A DNA stretch of 22,250 nt from NCBI GenBank assembly GCA_016212245.1, contig JACRGU010000100.1, positions 1 through 22,250 of the forward strand. The letters run 5' to 3'. This DNA is from Nitrospirota bacterium (lineage in GTDB: Bacteria; Nitrospirota; Thermodesulfovibrionia; Thermodesulfovibrionales; SM23-35). Both the position numbers and the translations under genes were made by a program. The notes under the pieces are model-generated. The model was not told the origin of the DNA, did not search any database, and worked only from the letters and a program-made list of their open reading frames with translations. This document shows, in pieces, positions 14,320 to 20,958 of the stretch; position 1 is the stretch's first letter; every line of letters begins with the position of its first letter.

Positions 14320-16152
14320 TTATTCTTTTTTAAGAATTAATATAGTTTCTTTTCTAATATTTCCCTCACTACTCTTATGTAATTCTCGACCTATAAACTT
14401 ATCAAGTACGAAACCCAGCTTTTCGGCTAACTCTAATATTACTTTATCATTTGGAACTTCTATATACTTGTTGCCTACCATAAAATGGTTGTTACCTATC
14501 ACTATGGCACATTTACTACCTTTTTTCATTACTCTGTACATTTCTTTCAAAGACTCATTCATGTCAATAAAAAATTTAAAACTTCGTAACCCAGCCTGTT
14601 GCCGACCATTTGATAGTAAATATTTCACTATTTGACTTGCTATGGTAGATGTGGTTAAGGGGTTTGTTCCTTCTTTAATCTTTTCAAATAGACTTTTCTT
14701 ATCATAATTTACCTTTGGGTTTCCCATCATGTCCATTTCCAATTTTTCAAGAGAGTCTTGTAGTTCTAAAAGTACTAACTGTGGAAAATCATTTTTTATA
14801 TAGTCCAATGCTACAGAATAAGGAGGAGAATTAACTATTCCGTCTATATAGTCAGAGTTTATGAGGCTTTTCATATTCCTAGTATCCCCTACATATGTTT
14901 TTGAATGCCCCAGATTTATCTTTAGAACTTCATTTAACTTTTTAAAAAGGAATATTCTCAGATAAAGATTTTTGACTCTGTCTTGGAATACATCTAAAAA
15001 TTGCTCGCTAGTTCTCCGAGCAACATCGCTAATAGTTCCACTTAATGCTAAAAGTAAGAAGTTCCTTATATTCTCATTTTTGACTTCCTTTAGAAGTTCT
15101 TTACATACCAACACCTCTGGGATTATCTCATCTTTTCTCCCCAGATAATTTTTTAATTTGGATGATAAATTCGCTGACTTTTGTAATACTTTATTAAAAT
15201 CAAGATTATCTTCTTGAGGGAAAGTTAACTGTTTTCTCTTTATGTTTTGATAAGCCAATAGTGTATCACTGACCTTTTCAAAATAGTTATTGACCTCTGT
15301 CTTTAATTGCTCAAGCTCAAATAAAAGTGATTTGCATTTTACATTAGACATCAATACAGAAAGAGGGTTTATTTCTACTCCTACGCTATCAAGTCCCATT
15401 AAAGCTGCCTCTACAAGTAATGTTCCACTCCCTGCAAAATTATCAAGGACAACTCCTGTATCTTGTGGATAGATGTAGTTTAATAAAGCCCTAACCATTT
15501 TGGGATGGAATTTACCCTTATATGGGTGGAAATAGTGAGTAAGATATAGAGAGGTCTCTTCTCTGATTGCAAAGTAATCCTGTAGTCTCTTGCCAATACT
15601 TAAAGTTGATGATGCAGGAATACGATATATGTCATTTATCAAATGTGAAAATAATGTTTCAACATTTTTTTCGACTTCCTTCTCATTTCTACTGAGTTTT
15701 GATATATACTCCGATTTTTCAATGAAATATTGATGCGTAATAAATCTACAACAGACGGAAGTTTTAATTTTAAAGTAATGAAAATTCTTTCCTAGTATAC
15801 CTTCGGGAAAAAGCTCATCTGCTAAATGGTCAGGTAGCTTATTTGAATTTACAATAACATATATCTCACGGGTATATGCTAATCGTTTTACTAAGTTACT
15901 AAGATTTCTCCCTTTATCAGAAATACCAAAATAGCCTTGTATTTTGCCATAAGGTAATTCATGAATTATAAAATCCTGAACTCTTATAGAAGAATTTATA
16001 AATTTACTTAAAGGCTCATCTTTTAATTTATCAACAAAGTTGTAAATCGGCTCCACATTCCCAAATAAACTTTCTAATTCAAGTCTTGCTAGCTCTTCGG
16101 CTTCATGTTCGCTTTTTATGTTGTTGAACAGTTTAAAGTACCAATAGTACAT
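14320..16152 (-). CDS. SAM-dependent DNA methyltransferase, SPPY type
   Basis: The 610-aa product has SAM-binding motif I VLDNFAGSGTLLVEAALMG followed by GVEINPLSVL (about residues 232-262). The catalytic motif IV is NSPPYSVALDYIK (about 437-449); S-P-P-Y is typical of N4-cytosine amino-methyltransferases, though N6-adenine activity is not excluded. The order I before IV is of the gamma-like kind. The N-terminal 220 residues have a layout reminiscent of Trm11/THUMP RNA methyltransferases, including HPYKGKFHPKMVRALLNY just before motif I, so an RNA substrate is an alternative. It is strikingly A/T-rich against its neighbours and lies between trpB and trpA, indicating transfer. An AAGGTG site precedes the ATG. 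Confidence 0.88.
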   Translation of the reverse strand: MYYWYFKLFNNIKSEHEAEELARLELESLFGNVEPIYNFVDKLKDEPLSKFINSSIRVQDFIIHELPYGKIQGYFGISDKGRNLSNLVKRLAYTREIYVIVNSNKLPDHLADELFPEGILGKNFHYFKIKTSVCCRFITHQYFIEKSEYISKLSRNEKEVEKNVETLFSHLINDIYRIPASSTLSIGKRLQDYFAIREETSLYLTHYFHPYKGKFHPKMVRALLNYIYPQDTGVVLDNFAGSGTLLVEAALMGLDSVGVEINPLSVLMSNVKCKSLLFELEQLKTEVNNYFEKVSDTLLAYQNIKRKQLTFPQEDNLDFNKVLQKSANLSSKLKNYLGRKDEIIPEVLVCKELLKEVKNENIRNFLLLALSGTISDVARRTSEQFLDVFQDRVKNLYLRIFLFKKLNEVLKINLGHSKTYVGDTRNMKSLINSDYIDGIVNSPPYSVALDYIKNDFPQLVLLELQDSLEKLEMDMMGNPKVNYDKKSLFEKIKEGTNPLTTSTIASQIVKYLLSNGRQQAGLRSFKFFIDMNESLKEMYRVMKKGSKCAIVIGNNHFMVGNKYIEVPNDKVILELAEKLGFVLDKFIGRELHKSSEGNIRKETILILKKE

Positions 16153-16154
16153 TT

Positions 16155-16205
16155 TTAATTCACCTTATCCTTTATTACAGCATCTTCAAGTGTCTGCGTA
16201 GTCAT
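16155..16205 (-). CDS. 16-codon fragment directly after trpB
   Basis: An ATG overlaps the trpB stop (TAATG) and encodes MTTQTLEDAVIKDKVN before a stop just ahead of the methyltransferase gene. The overlap is typical of a coupled operon gene. The fragment may be the 5' remnant of a gene truncated by arrival of the cassette, or a coupling leader. Not recognised. Confidence 0.25.
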   Translation of the reverse strand: MTTQTLEDAVIKDKVN

Positions 16206-17398
16206 TACAGCTCTATCCCCTTAATCCTCGCAACATGTTGGACATCCTTGTCACCACGACCAGAAAGGTTGACAATGATGATTTTATCCTCTGAAAGCTT
16301 AGGTGCAAGTTTAATAACCTCTGCGATTGCATGGGCGGTCTCGAGTGCAGGGGTAATGCCCTCTGTCTTTGATAAAAGTTCAAATGCAGCCAATGCCTCA
16401 TCATCAGTTGCATATGTATATTCTATGCGGCCACTATCTCTCAGATAGGGATGTTCAGGCCCGATGGATGCATAATCGAGACCTGCTGAGACAGAATGTG
16501 TTCCGAGGACATTTCCGTCATCGTCCTGCAGGAGATAACTCTTACATCCCTGGAATACACCAATAGAGCCACCTGCAAACCTTGCAGCATGCTCTCCTGT
16601 TTCTATGCCTTTACCGCCTGCCTCAACACCGATCATCTTTATATCTTCATCCAGAAACTCATAGAACAATCCAATAGCATTGCTCCCACCACCAACACAG
16701 GCTATAAGATAATCAGGTAGTCCGCCCTCAGCATTAAGTATCTGCCTTCTCGTCTCTTTACCGATAACTGACTGGAAATCCCTGACCATAACAGGGAATG
16801 GATGGGGACCAAATACTGTGCCTAATACATAATGTGTTGTTCGGACATTTGTAGTCCAGTCTCTCAATGCCTCATTGATTGCATCCTTTAATGTTCTTGA
16901 ACCTACTGGAACCTCTGTAACCTTTGCACCTAAGAGCCGCATTCTAAAGACATTTAATGCCTGCCTTTGCATATCCTCGGTGCCCATGTATATTTCACAC
17001 TCGAGACCAACGAGTGCTGCCCCTGTTGCAGTAGCCACGCCATGCTGTCCAGCACCTGTCTCTGCAATCACCCTCTTTTTAGCCATCCTTCTTGCAAGTA
17101 GCGACTGACCGAGTGCATTGTTTATCTTATGTGCACCTGTATGTGCGAGATCCTCGCGTTTCAGGTATACCTTTGCACCACCTAAATATTCTGTAAACCT
17201 GCTAGCAAAATAAAGAGGCGTAGGTCTTCCAATGTATGTCTTCTGGAGATGGTTGAGCTCCCTTTGAAATCCCTTATCCCTTTTTGATTTTAAATATGCC
17301 TCTTCGAGTTCCTTGAGTGCAGGCATGAGTGTCTCAGGCACAAAACGTCCACCATACTGACCAAAATAGCCTCTTCTGTCAGGTAATTTTTTAATCAC
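16205..17398 (-). CDS. trpB: Tryptophan synthase beta subunit
   Basis: The 397-aa product is a type 1 TrpB, the PLP enzyme that joins indole and serine. The start PDRRGYFGQYGGRFVPETLM is canonical. HTGAHKINNALGQ holds the PLP lysine (Lys91). ETGAGQHGVATA, the phosphate loop GGGSNAIG and NLSGRGDKD are intact. The start is GTG at 17398; it has no Shine-Dalgarno sequence, and a TATAAT lies only eight bases upstream, so the mRNA may be leaderless. It is the first gene of the interrupted trp unit. Other trp genes are not in the window. Confidence 0.97.
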   Translation of the reverse strand: MIKKLPDRRGYFGQYGGRFVPETLMPALKELEEAYLKSKRDKGFQRELNHLQKTYIGRPTPLYFASRFTEYLGGAKVYLKREDLAHTGAHKINNALGQSLLARRMAKKRVIAETGAGQHGVATATGAALVGLECEIYMGTEDMQRQALNVFRMRLLGAKVTEVPVGSRTLKDAINEALRDWTTNVRTTHYVLGTVFGPHPFPVMVRDFQSVIGKETRRQILNAEGGLPDYLIACVGGGSNAIGLFYEFLDEDIKMIGVEAGGKGIETGEHAARFAGGSIGVFQGCKSYLLQDDDGNVLGTHSVSAGLDYASIGPEHPYLRDSGRIEYTYATDDEALAAFELLSKTEGITPALETAHAIAEVIKLAPKLSEDKIIIVNLSGRGDKDVQHVARIKGIEL

Positions 17399-17406
17399 TG
17401 TTTGCT

Positions 17407-17412
17407 ATTATA
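17407..17412 (-). promoter_or_regulatory. -10 element for trpB
   Basis: A perfect TATAAT on the - strand lies eight bases before the trpB GTG. The -35 region at the expected distance (about TAAAGA) is poor, so an activator or extended contacts may be needed. Transcription would begin within a few bases of the start codon. Confidence 0.5.
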
Positions 17413-17422
17413 GCACATTAAT

Positions 17423-17451
17423 TTGACACTCTTTAGTATATTCTTTATACT
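17423..17451 (+). promoter_or_regulatory. Sigma70-type promoter for the DUF3842-cooT pair
   Basis: TTGACA (17423-17428), a 17-base spacer and TATACT (17446-17451) form a near-consensus promoter. The predicted start, about seven bases after the -10, coincides with the ATG at 17457. No Shine-Dalgarno sequence is present, only a T-run, so a leaderless transcript is predicted. It faces the trpB promoter within a 58-bp divergent region. Confidence 0.78.
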
Positions 17452-17456
17452 TTTTT

Positions 17457-17873
17457 ATGTTAAAAATCGCTGTGGTTGACGGCCAGGGTGGTGGCATCGG
17501 AAGTCTTATTGTTAAAAGGCTGAGGGATGAATTCGGAGATTCAATCGAAATTCTTGCACTCGGTACGAATGCTGCTGCAACATCAGCTATGATGAAATCA
17601 AGGGCAAACAAGGGTGCAACAGGGGAAAATGCTATTGTCTGGAATGCAAACAGGGTTGATATGATTATAGGCCCCATGAGTATTGTGCTTCCAAATGCAA
17701 TGCTCGGAGAATTGACTCCAAAGATGGCTGAGGCAATTGCATCATCTGATGCAAGAAAGATCCTTCTTCCATTAAATCAGGAGGGTGTTGATGTGATAGG
17801 GGTAGAAAAAGAACCACTTCCACATTTAATAGAGAAACTGATAGAAAAAATAAAGGAGAAATACAATGTGTGA
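17457..17873 (+). CDS. DUF3842 family protein
   Basis: The 138-aa product begins MLKIAVVDGQGGGIGSLIVK, a glycine-rich nucleotide-binding-like turn after a beta strand. It continues with the conserved-looking LALGTNAAATSAMMKSRANKGATGENA and IIGPMSIVLPNAMLGELTP. This pattern is that of DUF3842, a Rossmann-like family of unknown function common in anaerobes. The start matches the family N-terminus, so the absence of a ribosome site is real rather than a wrong start call. It overlaps the following CooT-like gene by 8 bp, suggesting a shared role, perhaps nickel- or CO-dehydrogenase-linked (inference). Confidence 0.88.
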   Translation: MLKIAVVDGQGGGIGSLIVKRLRDEFGDSIEILALGTNAAATSAMMKSRANKGATGENAIVWNANRVDMIIGPMSIVLPNAMLGELTPKMAEAIASSDARKILLPLNQEGVDVIGVEKEPLPHLIEKLIEKIKEKYNV

Positions 17874-18054
17874 GGCAAATGCATATGTTTACAAAGATGG
17901 TAACGAAGAACTGTATCTTGAAAATGTGGATATAATGAAACCTGAGGAAGGCAGGATTTTTCTCAGGAACCTCTTTGGCGAGCAGAAGGTCTTTGATGGA
18001 GTGATAAGGGAGATATCGCTTCTAAGGCACAGGATAGTGCTTGAGAAGAAGTAA
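17866..18054 (+). CDS. CooT-like nickel-binding small protein
   Basis: The 62-aa product (MCEANAYVYKDGNEELYLEN and onward, ending RHRIVLEKK) fits the CooT family (PF10133). In Rhodospirillum rubrum CooT, the cysteine at position 2 binds nickel and the protein aids CO dehydrogenase maturation. That Cys2 is present. The rest is a compact beta-barrel-like pattern with VDIMKPEEGRIFLRNLFGEQK. AAAGGAG lies before the ATG, inside the end of the DUF3842 gene. No CO dehydrogenase gene is in the window, so the nickel role is inferred from the family. It ends two bases from the convergent membrane-protein gene, leaving no room for a terminator. Confidence 0.82.
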   Translation: MCEANAYVYKDGNEELYLENVDIMKPEEGRIFLRNLFGEQKVFDGVIREISLLRHRIVLEKK

Positions 18055-18056
18055 TA

Positions 18057-18974
18057 TTATGCCTTAATCTCAACCTCGGTTGAGTAATAATATGCAAAGG
18101 TAATAGCAATCACCACAAGACTGAGATAACTCTGGAAGATATAAGAAAACAACTGGTATGGGAGTGAAAGGATTACGCCTATCACAGGTATCATTTTGAA
18201 TGAATAGCTGAGCAGGATAAAAAGAAAACTTGCGATAATATATCCTGCGAAAAGAATAGAGTAAAGCCAGAATGCATCTGGGTGTCTGAATAGATAACGC
18301 ACAGCCTCCTCGATAGATTTCATCGGGCCAGTGTTTTTAAAGAAAAGAACAGCGATACCATATAAAGTTACTGTGAGTATGCTGATGATAAGGGATAGTG
18401 CTATGAGGATCAAAATCAAAGAAAAAAACATTCCAAGAAAGAGTGCAAGTGTAGAGTCCTGGCTCTTTGCAAATGACACTATCGCTGCTATGCCTCCTCC
18501 TAAGACGCCGAGGACAAAGGCAGCAGCAATCAGTATAATACCTATTATTGCAGTAAAACCGAGCATATGTGTGAACAGCTTTCTTGCCTCATGAAAGAAT
18601 GTGTGCATGCTGAATTTCAGGGACTTCTCCCTGAGTGCCCTTCCAATAACACCAACAGAACCCCCGAACACATAAATACCGAATGTCACAGCTATGAGGA
18701 TGTATAGCAGGAAGCTTACTATAACTATAAGGACAAGCCCGAAATACCTTGATATGATTTCAGAAGGTCCCTTAAGTACCCTGAAGATATCTTTTATCTC
18801 CGTAAGTCCGGTAAGGTCAATGCCGAATATGATAAATGCTACTGCAAGTGGTATGCCGACTATGATGAAAAATCCAATACAGCTTACAATCACCATGCCG
18901 AGCTGGACAAGTACAAGCTGCCAGTTCCTGTGAACCACTTTGAATCCGTCCTTTATAGCCTCAATGTAAGTCAT
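18057..18974 (-). CDS. Polytopic inner-membrane protein of unknown function
   Basis: The 305-aa product has about six hydrophobic segments, at roughly residues 20-52, 77-105, 137-169, 176-212, 235-260 and 270-297. It lacks a cleavable signal peptide. The start MTYIEAIKDGFKVVHRNWQLVLVQLG and the polar RALREKSLKFSMHTFFHEARKLF loop resemble glycerophosphoryl diester phosphodiesterase membrane-domain/DUF975-like proteins. Such proteins are often annotated only as integral membrane proteins. No catalytic residues are recognisable. It starts 16 bases after the helicase stop, so it is probably the last gene of the Mur ligase-helicase operon. No clear Shine-Dalgarno sequence. Confidence 0.75.
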   Translation of the reverse strand: MTYIEAIKDGFKVVHRNWQLVLVQLGMVIVSCIGFFIIVGIPLAVAFIIFGIDLTGLTEIKDIFRVLKGPSEIISRYFGLVLIVIVSFLLYILIAVTFGIYVFGGSVGVIGRALREKSLKFSMHTFFHEARKLFTHMLGFTAIIGIILIAAAFVLGVLGGGIAAIVSFAKSQDSTLALFLGMFFSLILILIALSLIISILTVTLYGIAVLFFKNTGPMKSIEEAVRYLFRHPDAFWLYSILFAGYIIASFLFILLSYSFKMIPVIGVILSLPYQLFSYIFQSYLSLVVIAITFAYYYSTEVEIKA

Positions 18975-18990
18975 TTATATCTAATTTAGT

Positions 18991-20958
18991 CTATACATCC
19001 TCAACAACAATCTCCTCGTATACATCCTCAGGCAGCTCCTTGATAAATCTTGATGGCCTCAAAAACCCGAGCCCGTGCCAGTCTTCTGATGTAACAGGAT
19101 AACAGAGATGAAGTGCATCCTTTGCCCTTGTTGCAGCAACATAGAAAAGTCTTCTCTCCTCTTCCTCAGTCCCTGTTTTCAATGACCTGACCGATGGGAA
19201 TCTGCCATCATTTAAGCCTATAACAAAAACAGTATTCCACTCAAGCCCCTTTGCCTGGTGCACAGTAGAGAGTATAACACGTTCTCTGTCTTCATCCCCT
19301 TCCTCTATCTCTCCGCCTGATGCACTCTGAAGGCTTAATTCACTTATAAAGGTTTCGAGGGAGTCATATTTTATTGCGAACCTCATCATCTGTTCAATGT
19401 CCTCTATCCTTTCCTCTGCATTCGGGTAATGGCTATAGAGGTAGTCCTCATACCCGTGTCTGAGTATGTGGTCTATAGCAGCAGAAGGCTGCAGGGGTGT
19501 ATGGCAATACGCCCCTGCTTTCAATATTTTTAAAAGGTCGAGGAAGAGATAGAAGGCATTTAGAGCCTTTTTCGGCACAAGCCCGCCATGTTCAAATATC
19601 ATATCGAGAGGACTTTCTGACTTATATATCGTGTCCCAGAGCCTTCCTGCAGTCATATTGCCAATACCTGGTATCAACTTGAGTATCCTTTTCCAGCTGA
19701 GCTCATCATATGGGTTCACAATAACACGGAGGAAGGAAAGGACATCCTTGATATGTGCCTGTTCAAAAAACTTCAGTCCAGACCTCACCTCAAAAGGGAT
19801 ACCCTTCCTCTGGAGCTCCATCTGAAGCTCCATAGACTGGTAGTGTGAACGATAAAGCACTGAAATCTCAGTGAGTGGTATGCCGTCTGCATTAATGTCT
19901 ATTACCCTCTGAGCCACAAAATCAGCCTGCTGGAATATATCCTTCAGCGGGATGAGACAGGGCATCTCGCCTGAGCCTTTTACAGAGTGGAGTTCCTTCT
20001 GAAACTGCCTGGAATTATGTATGATGCTCTTGTTTGCAAGATTAAGTATTTCGGGTGTGGACCTGTAGTTAATTGTTAGGTTGAAGATAGTCACATCAGG
20101 GTATCTCTCAGGAAATCTCAGGATATTTTCAAATTCTGCTCCCCTGAAGGAATAGATTGACTGGGCATCATCACCGACTGCCATCAGGTTCCTGTTAGTG
20201 TATGATATCAAATCAACAATCTCTGCCTGTAGTTTATTAGTATCCTGGTATTCGTCAACGAGAACATGCATGAACCTTGATGAATAGTACTCCCTGATAT
20301 TCTCGTTCTCCAGCAGCACCCCTTTCCAGTTTGTAAGCAGGTCATCAAAGTCCATCAGGTTGAGGGTGAGCTTCTTTTTATCATAGAGCCTGATCGTCTG
20401 TTTTATCTCATCCACTATATTAATAAAATGTGGAAATCTCAAAGGAATGAGTTCATCAATACTGCTTTCTGTATTCTTCATCAGGCTATACATCTCGCAA
20501 AGCACAGAGCCATTCGGGATTATCGTTTCTCTCTTTTTTATCTCAGTGCGGCATGTATCAAAAAGGTCTTTTGAATCCTCCCTGTCTAAGATAGAAAATC
20601 CCTGTTTATATCCAACAAGCAGGTAGTGCCGCCTTAAAATCATATTTCCTATGTGATGAAATGTGCCTCCCCATAAGCCCTGGATGTTTCTGCCTATTAA
20701 AAACTCTGCCCTTCGCATCATCTCCTTTGCAGCCTTGTTGGTGAATGTCAGGAGCAATATGTTTTCGGGTCTGATGCCTGTCTCTATCAATCTTGCAACA
20801 CGGTATGTAACAGTCCTCGTCTTACCTGTTCCTGCACCTGCAAGCACGAGCATAGGACCTCCGGGATGCATGACAGCAGCATACTGTTCTTCATTGAGCT
20901 CCCTTTCGTAGTCTACTTTAAGGACTGTAGATTCTCTGTGGAGATAGTATTTTTTCAT
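18991..20958 (-). CDS. UvrD/PcrA-type superfamily 1 DNA helicase
   Basis: The 655-aa product is a 3'-5' SF1A helicase. In order: a Q-motif LNEEQYAAV, Walker A LAGAGTGKTRTVTYR (Lys46), motif II DEYQDTN (about 234-240), motif III VGDDAQSIYSFRGA, motif IV-like NYRSTPEI, motif V LSTVHQAKGLEW (about 560) and motif VI EERRLFYVAATRAK. It likely acts in nucleotide excision or replication-conflict repair. At 655 residues it is somewhat shorter than typical PcrA/UvrD (about 720-740), lacking most of the C-terminal tail that carries RNA-polymerase contacts in PcrA. Its ATG overlaps the Mur ligase stop by 4 bp. The choice between UvrD, PcrA and Rep is left open. Confidence 0.94.
   Translation of the reverse strand: MKKYYLHRESTVLKVDYERELNEEQYAAVMHPGGPMLVLAGAGTGKTRTVTYRVARLIETGIRPENILLLTFTNKAAKEMMRRAEFLIGRNIQGLWGGTFHHIGNMILRRHYLLVGYKQGFSILDREDSKDLFDTCRTEIKKRETIIPNGSVLCEMYSLMKNTESSIDELIPLRFPHFINIVDEIKQTIRLYDKKKLTLNLMDFDDLLTNWKGVLLENENIREYYSSRFMHVLVDEYQDTNKLQAEIVDLISYTNRNLMAVGDDAQSIYSFRGAEFENILRFPERYPDVTIFNLTINYRSTPEILNLANKSIIHNSRQFQKELHSVKGSGEMPCLIPLKDIFQQADFVAQRVIDINADGIPLTEISVLYRSHYQSMELQMELQRKGIPFEVRSGLKFFEQAHIKDVLSFLRVIVNPYDELSWKRILKLIPGIGNMTAGRLWDTIYKSESPLDMIFEHGGLVPKKALNAFYLFLDLLKILKAGAYCHTPLQPSAAIDHILRHGYEDYLYSHYPNAEERIEDIEQMMRFAIKYDSLETFISELSLQSASGGEIEEGDEDRERVILSTVHQAKGLEWNTVFVIGLNDGRFPSVRSLKTGTEEEERRLFYVAATRAKDALHLCYPVTSEDWHGLGFLRPSRFIKELPEDVYEEIVVEDV

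Noticed and set aside
13461..16166. Similar AATTC[AG]CC-type sequences at the two borders of the methyltransferase cassette, considered as a target duplication.
   Set aside because: The match is short and degenerate, and position relative to stop codons may explain it; not strong enough to define insertion ends.
18055..18056. Search for a bidirectional terminator between the CooT-like gene and the membrane protein gene.
   Set aside because: Only two bases separate the stops and no hairpin with a T-run was seen there.
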